This document shows positions 1-7,623 of a DNA stretch of 64,000 nucleotides, in pieces (the stretch's first letter is position 1; every line of letters begins with the position of its first letter). The notes beneath the pieces are model-generated. The model saw only the letters and a list, made by a program, of their open reading frames with translations, made no database searches and was not told the origin of the DNA. Made by a program: the position numbers and the translations under genes. Source of the stretch: an uncultured Collinsella sp. (GTDB lineage Bacteria; Actinomycetota; Coriobacteriia; Coriobacteriales; Coriobacteriaceae); contig CABUSV010000013.1 of the NCBI GenBank assembly GCA_902494345.1, forward strand, positions 5,641 through 69,640. Direction: 5' to 3'.

Positions 1-24
1 GCGGAAGCACCCCATTTAAGCGCC

Positions 25-900
25 TTAGCAATTTTGTTCATCAGTGCTTCCGCTTCTCGTAGGGTCGAAGTTGTTGGAAGCACTGACGCGCCAGGCCTTC
101 AACTCATGCGCAATACGTTTGTCGGCAGGCGGGAGTGACATATAGTCCCCATACATTATCGAGAGATAGCGGTCCGCATCCTCAAAGCCAAAGAACCGTT
201 CGTTTTCGAATTCGTATTCAACCAAGTTGCTAAACAGGCTTGCGGGGAAAACTTCCAGCGACTGGCTGACCGCCCAAGCCAGATTGGCAGCAGTGCCGAT
301 AGTCGAAAAGGAACCGTTATCCGTCATCGTTCTTAGCTTGCCGAGAGCCCACTGTTGCAGAGGGGTGTGCCTGGCAATCGTGCCGAAGACGGTTTTGAAG
401 CAGCCAGCAACTCCTGGCTGTCCCGAGCTCCATCTTGATGCTTGGAACAGGTGCTTATATCGAACTGCTGCGTCCCAGGCTTTGTTGGCTTCGGCCTCGC
501 TTTCGAAAGAGACGATCGGGAAGATATCGATCCACACATATTCGCGGATGCCCTCTGCAATGAATGCAGACTTTACCTCAATGCTGGTATCCACCAGTTT
601 TTCAAAAGGAATCGCAGCAGAAACTTTAGAGTTCAGCTGGCTGGCAAGCTTGACATGAGATAACTCTGCTCCAGCACGTGAACCGAAACTATTTTGAAAT
701 TTCCTATAATCCTCAACAGGCATAACGACATCGATATCGTCATCCCAGGGAATGAACCCCTTGTGCCTAACCGCACCGAGCAGAGTTCCGGAGCCCATTG
801 AGTATCGCAGATTGTTCTCTCGGCAGTAGGAGTCGAAAATGCGAAGGAGACGTAGTTCGGCATCTTTCACCTCTTGCATGGATAAATATTCAGTCGGCAT
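25..900 (-). CDS. LicD family protein (phosphotransferase of surface glycans)
   Basis: The 291-residue protein belongs to the LicD/FKRP nucleotidyltransferase-like family, whose members attach phosphocholine or other phospho-groups to cell-surface polysaccharides. The hallmark lies near residues 37-60: a Gly-rich GSGTLLGAVRHKGF segment followed by WDDDIDV, the acidic metal-binding cluster of the family. It has no signal peptide or membrane segment, so it should act in the cytoplasm on nucleotide-activated or lipid-linked intermediates. The ATG follows the upstream glycosyltransferase stop by one base, and an AAGGGG ribosome site lies inside the end of that gene, so the two are translationally coupled. 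It is the last gene of the polysaccharide operon visible before the window edge. The donor and acceptor cannot be told from sequence. Confidence 0.85.
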   Translation of the reverse strand: MPTEYLSMQEVKDAELRLLRIFDSYCRENNLRYSMGSGTLLGAVRHKGFIPWDDDIDVVMPVEDYRKFQNSFGSRAGAELSHVKLASQLNSKVSAAIPFEKLVDTSIEVKSAFIAEGIREYVWIDIFPIVSFESEAEANKAWDAAVRYKHLFQASRWSSGQPGVAGCFKTVFGTIARHTPLQQWALGKLRTMTDNGSFSTIGTAANLAWAVSQSLEVFPASLFSNLVEYEFENERFFGFEDADRYLSIMYGDYMSLPPADKRIAHELKAWRVSASNNFDPTRSGSTDEQNC

Positions 901-901
901 A

Positions 902-2011
902 TTACGCCCCTTTAGTCATATTTCTATAGCGATCAGAGAGCTGCTTGTAGAGCGACCGCGTGGTGTAACCCGCTTTATCAAGAAACGGAACGTAGTCGAC
1001 CTTGGCTGTAATTTCCCTTTTTCCGGCGCAGGCTTCCAGCAGATCGGCCCACTCCTTGTCGGAAAGCGAAAGCCCTGCTCGCTGGAGAAGGCCCGTCAGA
1101 TCGGCCTCCTGGGTAACCGCGTCAGAGCTGAGGATGGGCAAGCCGTTAGCCTGTGCTTCTATGAAGGCTATCGGGAGCCCCTCGTGGAAAGAAGGTGCGA
1201 GCAGCGCGTCCATGGCACTGTAGTACCTCCAGATATCGTCAACGGTACCGATGAAAACCGCCGATTCGCCCAGCCCCAATTTAGCTGCCTTCTCCTTCGC
1301 CAGGGGAAGTTCCTCAGCTTGGCCGAAGAGCAGAAGGCGGTCATCGGCATCCCTGGACCGCAGCTGATTGAAAATATCGAGGGCTCGCAGGGTATTTTTT
1401 GCAGGAATGCCTGCCCCCACAAAACCAATGACGGCAGCATCGCCCGGGATCCCAAGCCGATGCCTAACGGCGGCCCGGTCAGAGGACGAGAATCGGAATT
1501 TTTCAGTATCGACCCCGTTGTGTACCAAGGCATAGTCAGCGCCCTGAAAAAGATATCCACCTGCGACCTCGCTGCATGCCCAGCGCTCACTCGCCGCCGG
1601 TAGAAACCTATCTATCATGGCCACGTTGACCATATTCTTCAAACGCGAAGCGCTGCCAAGCGCGCTGTTATGGCAGTGCACGATGCGCGCTGGAACTCCT
1701 GCCTTTTTGGCTTCTGAGGCGAAGACGAAGCCGAGCGCATTGTTCGTGTGAATCTGAACGATATCGAAACGGTGCTTCGATAGAAAAGCGTCAAGGCGCT
1801 TCGCCCCCAGAGTGCCAACCAGTAGCGGGCTGTAGCTATCGATTAAAGGACCGAAGAATCGCTCTCCGAACCTATCCCCTTCGACTCTTCCCACCGACAG
1901 CACGCTCTGCTCGATATCGGGAGCCGGGCAATCGAGCATCGTGGAGACGAAAGTCCTCACCCCGCCCCTTCCGGGCCCTAGCTGTTGAATGATGTGCAGG
2001 ACCCGAATCAT
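902..2011 (-). CDS. Glycosyltransferase family 4 (GT-B fold)
   Basis: A 369-residue GT4/GT1-type retaining glycosyltransferase, probably adding one sugar to a lipid-linked polysaccharide repeat unit. The N-terminal lobe starts with VLHIIQQLGPGRGGVRTF, the glycine-rich acceptor loop typical of these enzymes. The C-terminal Rossmann lobe has a V(H)NGVDTEKF segment and the nucleotide-sugar motif HEGLPIAFIEAQANGLP (E-x7-E) near residues 275-292. The start ATG overlaps the epimerase stop as ATGA, so translation is coupled. It sits in a minus-strand exopolysaccharide operon between wecB and licD. Sugar specificity cannot be predicted. Confidence 0.88.
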   Translation of the reverse strand: MIRVLHIIQQLGPGRGGVRTFVSTMLDCPAPDIEQSVLSVGRVEGDRFGERFFGPLIDSYSPLLVGTLGAKRLDAFLSKHRFDIVQIHTNNALGFVFASEAKKAGVPARIVHCHNSALGSASRLKNMVNVAMIDRFLPAASERWACSEVAGGYLFQGADYALVHNGVDTEKFRFSSSDRAAVRHRLGIPGDAAVIGFVGAGIPAKNTLRALDIFNQLRSRDADDRLLLFGQAEELPLAKEKAAKLGLGESAVFIGTVDDIWRYYSAMDALLAPSFHEGLPIAFIEAQANGLPILSSDAVTQEADLTGLLQRAGLSLSDKEWADLLEACAGKREITAKVDYVPFLDKAGYTTRSLYKQLSDRYRNMTKGA

Positions 2012-3117
2012 CGCGACCGGCCAGCCAGCACGTCCGCAATCCGCTCGCTCGCATGCCCGTCTCCGTAGGGGTTGGAGGCGTGGCTCATGGCTTCGTACTC
2101 AGACTCGTCAGAGAGCAGGCGGCTGAACTCACGATAGATGACGTCCTCCTCGGTGCCCACGAGTTTCAGCGTGCCGGCCGCCACACCCTCGGGACGTTCG
2201 GTGGTGTCGCGCATCACGAGCACAGGCTTGCCTAGGCTAGGCGCCTCCTCCTGGATTCCGCCCGAGTCGGTCAGGATGAGGTGGCTCGCGGCCATGAAGT
2301 TGTGGAAGTCGAGAACCTCGAGCGGGTCGATGATGTGAAGTCGGTCGAAGCCGTCCAACTCCTCGTGCGCTGCCTTGCGGACGAGCGGGTTCATGTGGAT
2401 GGGGTAGATCGCCTTGGTGTCGGGATGCTCCTCCATCACGCGGCGGATGGCGCGGAACATGCGGTGCATGGGCTCTCCCAGGTTCTCGCGGCGGTGCGCC
2501 GTGATGAGGATGAGACGCGAGCCCTCCGCCCACTCGAGCTCGGGGTGGGTATAGCCATCGCGAACGGTGGTGCGCAGGGCGTCGATGCCGGTGTTTCCGG
2601 TGACCCAGATCTTGGACTCGGGCTTGCCCTCGTCGAGCAGATTCTGCTTGCTTGCCTCCGTGGGGGCGAAGTAGTACTCGCTCACGATATCGACCGCCTG
2701 ACGGTTGAACTCCTCCGGCCAGGGACTGTAGATGTCGTGCGTGCGCAGGCCGGCCTCCACGTGGCCCACGGGGATCTGCAGGTAGAAGCACGCGAGCGCA
2801 GCGGCGAAGCTGGTCGTGGTGTCGCCGTGGGCCAGGACCACGGCGGGCCTCTCGTTCTCGAGGACGGCCTTGAGCTTGAGCAGTACGTCGCACGTTACGT
2901 CGAACAGCGTCTGGCCCGGCTTCATGATTGCCAGGTCGTGGTCGGGCGTTACGTCGAAGACGCGCAGCACCTGGTCGAGCATCTCGCGATGCTGGCCGGT
3001 CACGGTCACGACGGTCTCGAACTCATCAGCGCGCGCCTTCAGCTCGTTGACGAGCGGGCACATCTTGATCGCCTCCGGGCGGGTTCCGAAGACCAGCATT
3101 ACTTTCTTCTTAGACAT
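2008..3117 (-). CDS. wecB: UDP-N-acetylglucosamine 2-epimerase (non-hydrolysing)
   Basis: A 369-residue non-hydrolysing UDP-GlcNAc 2-epimerase that interconverts UDP-GlcNAc and UDP-ManNAc in the cytoplasm. Family motifs are clear: FGTRPEAIK at the N-terminus, VTGQHREMLDQ, HGDTTT, HVEAGLRT and a PEEFNRQ segment, then SGGIQEEAPSLGKPVLV near residue 290. The length is standard. The ATG has an AGGAGC site seven bases upstream and overlaps the end of the preceding transferase gene. UDP-ManNAc would serve as donor for the neighbouring WecG/TagA-type transferase, which fits a teichoic-acid-like or enterobacterial-common-antigen-like linkage. mnaA is an equally valid name. Confidence 0.95.
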   Translation of the reverse strand: MSKKKVMLVFGTRPEAIKMCPLVNELKARADEFETVVTVTGQHREMLDQVLRVFDVTPDHDLAIMKPGQTLFDVTCDVLLKLKAVLENERPAVVLAHGDTTTSFAAALACFYLQIPVGHVEAGLRTHDIYSPWPEEFNRQAVDIVSEYYFAPTEASKQNLLDEGKPESKIWVTGNTGIDALRTTVRDGYTHPELEWAEGSRLILITAHRRENLGEPMHRMFRAIRRVMEEHPDTKAIYPIHMNPLVRKAAHEELDGFDRLHIIDPLEVLDFHNFMAASHLILTDSGGIQEEAPSLGKPVLVMRDTTERPEGVAAGTLKLVGTEEDVIYREFSRLLSDESEYEAMSHASNPYGDGHASERIADVLAGRSR

Positions 3118-3916
3118 TGGCCTTGCTCCTCTTTGACTCCTTGCGGAGAAGCATGTAGAAACGGGTGTTGCCGACCACGTAGCGCTTCACCAGGCGCTTG
3201 GGCTCCTGCATCATGCGGAATAGCCACTCCAGGTTCGCTCGCTGCATCCACATCGGGGCGCGCGGGATGTTGCCGGAGACGACGTCGAACGAGCCCCCCA
3301 CGCCCACGAAAGCGCCCTTGGCGCCCAACTCGCGGAAACGCTCGATCAGGCGTTCCTTCTTGGGCGAGGTGATGCCCACGAACACGATGTCGGGCTCGGC
3401 CTGCTCAACCTCGGCGACCACGGCATCGAACTCGTCGTCACCGAAGTAGCCGTCACGGTAGCCCGCGAGGACCATATTGGGATACCTCTCGGACAGGACC
3501 TCGGCGGTCTCGGCGACCACCTCGGCCTTGGCACCCAGCAGGTAGACCCTGTGCCCCTCGCGCTCGGCCAGCCCGCACAGCTCCCACATGAGATCGATGC
3601 CAGCCACGCGCCCGGGAAGGTCCACGCCTAGTTTCCTGGCGGCCATGACCATGGAGGCGCCATCTGCGTTAACGATCTCGCAGCGGCGCACGCACGCGTC
3701 CATCTCGGGATCGTCGCGCATCTGCAGCAGCTTGTCGGCGTTCACGCCGATCAGGTGGGCGAAGCGCCCCTCCTTGATGAGGGCGTCGGTCGCCTCGACG
3801 GTCTGCCCCATCGTCCAGGGGTCGACTGGTGCGCCCAGGACTTCGACTCGCCCGGGAAGATCAACCGCTGAACAGGTGCCTTCGTATTTCTCTGGTGTCT
3901 CTTTAGCAAGCGCCAT
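3110..3916 (-). CDS. WecG/TagA/CpsF family glycosyltransferase
   Basis: A 268-residue member of the WecG/TagA/CpsF family (GT26), which typically transfers N-acetylmannosamine(uronic acid) onto an undecaprenyl-PP-linked sugar at the membrane face. Visible family features are GVNADKLLQMRDDPEMDACV with NADG and MVMAARKLG in the N-terminal half, VFVGITSPKKERLI in the middle and MQRANLEWLFRMMQEPKRL at the C-terminus. The ATG at 3916 is preferred over an in-frame TTG 18 bases upstream. Either choice overlaps the end of the priming transferase gene. Its position right before a UDP-GlcNAc 2-epimerase suggests ManNAc as the donor sugar. This is an inference from family and neighbours. Confidence 0.9.
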   Translation of the reverse strand: MALAKETPEKYEGTCSAVDLPGRVEVLGAPVDPWTMGQTVEATDALIKEGRFAHLIGVNADKLLQMRDDPEMDACVRRCEIVNADGASMVMAARKLGVDLPGRVAGIDLMWELCGLAEREGHRVYLLGAKAEVVAETAEVLSERYPNMVLAGYRDGYFGDDEFDAVVAEVEQAEPDIVFVGITSPKKERLIERFRELGAKGAFVGVGGSFDVVSGNIPRAPMWMQRANLEWLFRMMQEPKRLVKRYVVGNTRFYMLLRKESKRSKANV

Positions 3917-4652
3917 TTCCGCTGACAACCTCAATCACAGTGAGTAGGATTATTTTCAAATCGAAGAAAACGCCCCGTTTGGCGATATATTCCAGGTCGC
4001 GACGGACCATGCCGTCGAATCCCGTCGAGTTGCGCTCAGTGACCTGCCACCAGCCGGTAATACCTGGTTTCACTGCCAGGCGCTGCAGGTCGTACTCGGT
4101 GTACTCCGCGACCTCGTTGGGCAGCGGCGGGCGCGGGCCGACGACGGACATCTGGCCCAGAAATACGTTCAGGAACTGCGGGAACTCGTCGATGGAGTGC
4201 TTACGGATGAACTTGCCGATCCTGGTGACGCGCGGGTCTTCCTTCATCTTGAACATGGCACCGGCGATCTCGTTCTGCTCCTTGAGATCTGCCAGGCGCT
4301 CGTCGGCGTCCTTGTACATGGAGCGGAACTTCCACATGCGGAAGGTTGACAGGCTGCCATCGCGGTGGGTCTGGCCCACGCGGATCTGGCTGTAGAAGGG
4401 GTTGCCCTCGCTCTCAAGGCGGATGGCCGCGGCAAGCACAAGGCTGGGAACGGAAATGACGGCCAGCACGCAGCCGCTGAACACGACGTCAAAGGCGCGC
4501 TTAACGGCGCGGTAGACCAGGCGCGAACGATCCCAGTCCATGATGGATTGCATGGCCTTGTAACGGCCGACGCCCTCACGCCGGTCCATGGCCTGAGCAA
4601 TCAGTGCCGCCCCCACGGGCGCATCAGTTGCATATTGATTTTTATCCGGCAC
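3903..4652 (-). CDS. Priming sugar-phosphate transferase (undecaprenyl-phosphate)
   Basis: A 249-residue bacterial sugar transferase (WcaJ/WbaP C-terminal type) that starts repeat-unit synthesis by moving a sugar-1-phosphate from a nucleotide sugar to undecaprenyl phosphate. One membrane helix or re-entrant hairpin lies at about residues 40-62 (VVFSGCVLAVISVPSLVLAA). It is followed by the catalytic signature WKFRSM, RKHSIDEFPQFLNVF and the VVGPRPPLPNEV motif. It is the short form lacking the four-helix N-terminal domain. The GTG at 4652 is preferred because GGAAGAG lies just upstream. A TTG at 4667 is the alternative. A small GC hairpin (4672-4686) separates it from loaP. It is the second gene of the operon. 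Confidence 0.92.
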   Translation of the reverse strand: MPDKNQYATDAPVGAALIAQAMDRREGVGRYKAMQSIMDWDRSRLVYRAVKRAFDVVFSGCVLAVISVPSLVLAAAIRLESEGNPFYSQIRVGQTHRDGSLSTFRMWKFRSMYKDADERLADLKEQNEIAGAMFKMKEDPRVTRIGKFIRKHSIDEFPQFLNVFLGQMSVVGPRPPLPNEVAEYTEYDLQRLAVKPGITGWWQVTERNSTGFDGMVRRDLEYIAKRGVFFDLKIILLTVIEVVSGNGAC

Positions 4653-4718
4653 GTTCTCTTCCAACACTTCGTCCCCGCGTCGGGGATCCTCCCTGTTCTG
4701 TGTGGCGACCGCCAGCAG

Positions 4719-5264
4719 CTAGGCGATTGCCTTTTTGATGTTGCGCATGGCGCGCTGCTCGTTTGAAAGCACCGCGAGGCCGACGCGAGTGGTTACGCGT
4801 CGGCCGCACAGATCGAGCTCCAAATAAGCAGTGCTCTTGCGTCTGTTAATGGTTTTGATAAGGCCTTCGTGGCCCAGCAGCGGACCTGCCGTTACTACGA
4901 CCTGGTCGCCGTCTTTTAGGGCTTCGCTCATGGGCACTACGCGGTCTCCCCTATGCGTAAAGCCGCCAATAAGCTGGACCTCTTCTTTTGCCAGCGGCAC
5001 AAACTGACCGTCCTGGGCAAGCACTCGGGCAAAGTCGTCCATGCGTAGCAGATACTGTTGCACGGTTCGGGGATCTGCCGTATCGCAGATAAGATAACCG
5101 GGAAAGAGCGGCTTGGTCGTATTGACCCATTCGCCGTGTACTTTAATCTCAGTTTGAAATTGGGGATAAAAGAGCTCCTGCATGGCACCAGCCGGCACCA
5201 TGCGCTCGATGCGCTCGCGCATCACGTCTTCGCGACCGTTAATGACCTGAATCACATACCACAC
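4719..5264 (-). CDS. LoaP-type NusG paralog, transcription antiterminator
   Basis: A 181-residue NusG/RfaH superfamily protein: a NusG N-terminal domain (WYVIQVINGREDVMRERI, then LFPGYL near residue 60) and a C-terminal KOW domain (VVVTAGPLLGHEGLIKTINR). As the first gene of a polysaccharide operon it matches LoaP and similar specialised NusG paralogs, which ride on RNA polymerase and suppress termination in long operons. It is not the housekeeping nusG, because it is not next to secE or rplK. The GTG at 5264 has AAGGGG nine bases upstream. GTGs at 5270 and 5273 are possible but too close to that site. The leader (5294-5525) holds three hairpins that are plausible target sites. Confidence 0.85.
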   Translation of the reverse strand: MWYVIQVINGREDVMRERIERMVPAGAMQELFYPQFQTEIKVHGEWVNTTKPLFPGYLICDTADPRTVQQYLLRMDDFARVLAQDGQFVPLAKEEVQLIGGFTHRGDRVVPMSEALKDGDQVVVTAGPLLGHEGLIKTINRRKSTAYLELDLCGRRVTTRVGLAVLSNEQRAMRNIKKAIA

Positions 5265-5293
5265 GAGCACCACCCCCTTGCTGTCTTACGTGT

Positions 5294-5366
5294 GGCTCAC
5301 GGGGTTTGGGTATGGCTTCGCCAGGACGCTTGTGCGCGAAGGCGCTCCATATTCAAACCCTGAGCC
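5294..5366 (-). promoter_or_regulatory. Leader hairpin just upstream of loaP
   Basis: GGCTCA (5294-5299) and GGGTTTG (5302-5308) pair with CAAACCC (5354-5360) and TGAGCC (5361-5366), giving 13 base pairs with a two-base bulge. Smaller GC hairpins could form in the loop. In the minus-strand transcript this sits directly before the ribosome site of loaP. Its role is unknown. Translational control or part of the antitermination leader are both possible. Confidence 0.5.
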
Positions 5367-5416
5367 CAGTTAGACAAGCACGTGGCTCTGCCCCACCGTG
5401 AACGGTATGTATAAAA

Positions 5417-5525
5417 GCAGCGCTGAGGTCACAGGCACGTATCGCAAGAATGCCTATAACCTCAGCTGACTGCGTGCGAGCCGGTCAAGTGATTTCAAAA
5501 CTGGACCGCACGCAAACAGCTGAGG
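5417..5525 (-). promoter_or_regulatory. Dual-hairpin leader with mutually exclusive pairing (candidate LoaP target)
   Basis: Hairpin A: GCTGAGGT (5422-5429) pairs with ACCTCAGC (5459-5466), with an inner AGGCA/TGCCT stem (5433-5437 with 5451-5455). Hairpin B: TGCGTGCG (5471-5478) pairs with CGCACGCA (5507-5514), then after a bulge GTC/GAC and AGT/ACT close a loop at 5491-5499. The 3' arm of A on the plus strand (CCTCAGCTG, 5460-5468) can instead pair perfectly with CAGCTGAGG (5517-5525), which would extend hairpin B. In RNA order (minus strand) B comes first, then A, which is followed by GCTGCTTTTAT. That layout resembles an antiterminator/terminator choice. Two-hairpin leader RNAs are the known target of LoaP. 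Confidence 0.6.
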
Positions 5526-6150
5526 GACTGCTACGTATTGGCATGCAATCTAATATTTTGCATTTGAGAATAAACTCAATACAAATAAACGACGTCGCAT
5601 GACCTCTTTATTGGAGCTCGTGGTGTTTCTAGCACCGCCGTTACGGCCGGATGCTGATCGACCCTGTGCTTTGTGACTTGCTAGAGCCGTGAGCACAGTT
5701 GAACTCATGTAACGTTAGGTATCTTAGCACAAGCTGTTAGTGAAACTGATTTGGGCTGCGTTGGACAACATATCGTTCATTTGACGTGCTTAAGGGGGTT
5801 GTTTTGGGATGTTGTTCACATTGATGCAGGTTATTGAGTTACTGGCGGTAATTAGGGGCGTTTCTGAAGCCTAAATGAAGCAGCGAGCTGCGCCGATAAT
5901 CGCTTTTGTATAACAAACTATGTACAAACATGGGAAATAAATTGTGCAACTTTTTATGGGGTGGGCGCGGGCGTCGCATTGCGAAGATACGCATCGCACA
6001 ATAGGCGCGCCTGACTACAGAGTCAACACATTTTGAGGCGGTTTGTTGGACTACTTTTGGGATGCAGCTAGTTGTGGGCGTACGGTTTATCGGGCGAGGT
6101 TAACGACCCCGTCTCCAAGTGCGAGGTTCACCGAAAATGGAAGAAAATAC
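5526..6150. other. Intergenic stretch without a recognisable gene
   Basis: This stretch is A+T-richer than its surroundings and I see no credible reading frame in it. The promoter of the polysaccharide operon should lie at its left end on the minus strand, around 5550-5600. A TTGAGT and a TATTAG-like box 18 bases apart can be found there, but the match is weak. Nothing else could be assigned. Confidence 0.4.
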
Positions 6151-6172
6151 ATATAGAACATGCGTTCTATAT
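6151..6172. promoter_or_regulatory. SOS (LexA) box-like perfect dyad
   Basis: ATATAGAAC and GTTCTATAT form a perfect nine-base inverted repeat around ATGC. The core GAACatgcGTTC fits the GAAC-N4-GTTC pattern of LexA (DinR) boxes in Gram-positive bacteria. It lies 57 bases before a 19-codon reading frame with a good ribosome site and about 220 bases before the RhuM-Fic gene. Binding by LexA is inferred from pattern only. Confidence 0.4.
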
Positions 6173-6228
6173 CTGATAGAATAGAGTCAAAGGTATACGG
6201 GCAACGTGAGCCGGTACGGAGGCCCCCA

Positions 6229-6288
6229 ATGGTACGTATCGGCGAGATGGATGGTGTATTCACAGCTACCGTCACTCAGAGCCCTTAG
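6229..6288 (+). CDS. Possible 19-residue peptide or gene remnant downstream of SOS-like box
   Basis: An ATG with a GGAGG ribosome site six bases upstream opens a 19-codon frame (MVRIGEMDGVF...TQSP) that ends in TAG. I recognise no family and the peptide is not hydrophobic, so it is unlike type I toxins. A different frame directly downstream stays open with a coding-like composition, so a frameshifted relic of an SOS-controlled gene is as likely as a real small peptide. Confidence is low. Confidence 0.2.
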   Translation: MVRIGEMDGVFTATVTQSP

Positions 6289-6347
6289 GCAGGTACGCGC
6301 CCCTGCTGGCCGACACCCATAAAGCTCGGCAGACAATGTATGCATAG

Positions 6348-6371
6348 CTCTAGATGATTAGCCATCTAGAG
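6348..6371 (+). promoter_or_regulatory. Operator-like inverted repeat before the RhuM-Fic gene
   Basis: CTCTAGATG (6348-6356) and CATCTAGAG (6363-6371) form a perfect nine-base dyad with a six-base spacer. It ends 20 bases before the ATG and just upstream of the GGAG ribosome site. It could be an autoregulatory operator or a translation-controlling hairpin of the toxin-like gene. It lacks a T-run long enough for a terminator. Confidence 0.5.
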
Positions 6372-6391
6372 GGTCTTTATGGAGCGTAACA

Positions 6392-7312
6392 ATGAACGAC
6401 AATCAAATTGTTCTCTTTGAATCCAGCGACCAAGAGGTCACGATTCCCGTCAATCTAGACAACCAAACGGTTTGGCTGACTCAAGCCCAAATGGCACAGC
6501 TATTTGACAGGTCTATCGGAGTGGTTTCGCGCCATATTAAAAACGTCTTTGCTGAAGGTGAGCTTGAGCAGAAAAGCAATTTGCATATTTTGCAAAAATG
6601 CAGCTCAGATCGTCCAACTACTCTGTATAGCCTTGATGTAATCATTTCTGTAGGTTACCGCGTTAAATCCCAACGTGGCGTTGAATTCCGGCGTTGGGCA
6701 ACTAATGTGCTCCATAGATATATTATTCAAGGCCATGTCGAAAATGAGCGTAGACTCGAGCAGTTAGGGACAGTCGCGCAGATTATTGAACGTCTACCCG
6801 AGGACCTCGGTTCTCGCGAGATACTCGATATTGTTGAGAGCTATATAGATGTCTTTAAACTGCTCGATGAGTACGATCGTGAATCCATTGATCGGCCCAA
6901 GGGACAAACTGCGGTATACATACTCGAATACGAGCTCTGTATGAGATTAATAGCCCAAATGCGCAGCCGATTTACGAGCGACCTGTTTGGCGTAGAGAAA
7001 GATGAGTCCTTCCGCAGCAGTATCTCGGTAATCAACCAGTCGTTTGGTGGCCAAGACCTCTATCTATCCGTACAGGAAAAAGCAGCAAATCTGTTGTACC
7101 TCATCATCAAAAACCATTCATTTCTCGATGGAAACAAGCGAATCGGCTGCAGCCTCTTTCTCTACTATCTAGATCGCAACGGACTGCTTTTTCGCGGCTT
7201 AGACAAACGAATCGCAGACAGCACGCTTGTTGCTGTCGCGCTAATGATTGCTGAGTCGAGACCTGAAGAAAAAGAGTCCATGGTCTCGCTGGTTATGAAT
7301 TTTTTGGAGTAG
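6392..7312 (+). CDS. RhuM family protein with C-terminal Fic/Doc domain
   Basis: A 306-residue fusion. The N-terminal 120 residues match the RhuM virulence-protein family (TVWLTQAQMAQLFDRS, a helix-turn-helix-like start, then TLYSLDVIISVGYRVKSQRG and FRRWATNVLHRYI). The C-terminal part carries a Fic/Doc signature near residues 242-252, NHSFLDGNKR, where His, Asp/Asn and GNKR mark Doc-type enzymes that transfer phosphate or AMP to targets such as EF-Tu. It has no partner antitoxin gene beside it and may be self-controlled through its N-terminal domain. The ribosome site GGAG is seven bases before the ATG. Genes of this type usually travel on mobile or defence regions. Its base composition is clearly lower in G+C than the glycogen genes nearby. 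Confidence 0.8.
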   Translation: MNDNQIVLFESSDQEVTIPVNLDNQTVWLTQAQMAQLFDRSIGVVSRHIKNVFAEGELEQKSNLHILQKCSSDRPTTLYSLDVIISVGYRVKSQRGVEFRRWATNVLHRYIIQGHVENERRLEQLGTVAQIIERLPEDLGSREILDIVESYIDVFKLLDEYDRESIDRPKGQTAVYILEYELCMRLIAQMRSRFTSDLFGVEKDESFRSSISVINQSFGGQDLYLSVQEKAANLLYLIIKNHSFLDGNKRIGCSLFLYYLDRNGLLFRGLDKRIADSTLVAVALMIAESRPEEKESMVSLVMNFLE

Positions 7313-7374
7313 ATAAAGAAGCTGGCGCACAACCTCGTATTTAGGGTCAGGTTTCAATCTGCCGGTTTGGGAAC

Positions 7375-7407
7375 ATCCCCATTTAGAGCCTATCCCTAAA
7401 TGGGGAT
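7375..7407. repeat. 12-bp perfect inverted repeat after the RhuM-Fic gene
   Basis: ATCCCCATTTAG (7375-7386) pairs perfectly with CTAAATGGGGAT (7396-7407) across a nine-base loop. It lies between two convergent units, the RhuM-Fic gene and tRNA-Ala. There is no U-run on the plus-strand side, so it is an atypical terminator at best. Confidence 0.6.
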
Positions 7408-7419
7408 CAAAAGATATTG

Positions 7420-7445
7420 CAAAAAAAGCCACTCAATCGAGTGGT
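7420..7445 (-). terminator. Rho-independent terminator of tRNA-Ala
   Basis: On the minus strand CCACTC and GAGTGG (plus 7429-7434 and 7439-7444) form a six-base stem with a short loop, followed by a run of seven T (plus 7421-7427). Confidence 0.85.
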
Positions 7446-7458
7446 CTTGCATTCACGA

Positions 7459-7534
7459 TGGTGGAGACGAGGGGGATCGAACCCCTGACCTCTTGACTGC
7501 CAGTCAAGCACTCTCCCAGCTGAGCTACGCCCCC
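7459..7534 (-). tRNA. tRNA-Ala (anticodon GGC)
   Basis: A complete 76-base cloverleaf read on the minus strand. The acceptor GGGGGCG pairs with CGTCTCC, the D arm holds GCTCAGCTGGGAGAGT, and the anticodon arm CTTGA-CTGGCAG-TCAAG shows anticodon GGC. The T arm contains GGTTCGATCC. The 3' CCA is encoded. A strong promoter lies at 7548-7576 and a terminator at 7420-7445, so it is an independent single-tRNA unit. Confidence 0.95.
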
Positions 7535-7547
7535 GTGACGTGGAAAT

Positions 7548-7576
7548 ACTATAGGGGAAGATCTTCGGGGATGCAA
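7548..7576 (-). promoter_or_regulatory. Sigma70-type promoter of tRNA-Ala
   Basis: Minus-strand TTGCAT (plus 7571-7576) and TATAGT (plus 7548-7553) are separated by exactly 17 bases. Transcription would begin a few bases before the mature tRNA 5' end at 7534. Confidence 0.8.
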
Positions 7577-7623
7577 GAGGTTTTTGTTGAAACTTTTTCT
7601 TACGGGTTTTCCTGGGACGGGGC

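Noticed and set aside
6087..6275. A 62-codon minus-strand frame across the SOS-like dyad
   Set aside because: No ribosome site, no recognisable similarity, and the frame runs through the palindrome.
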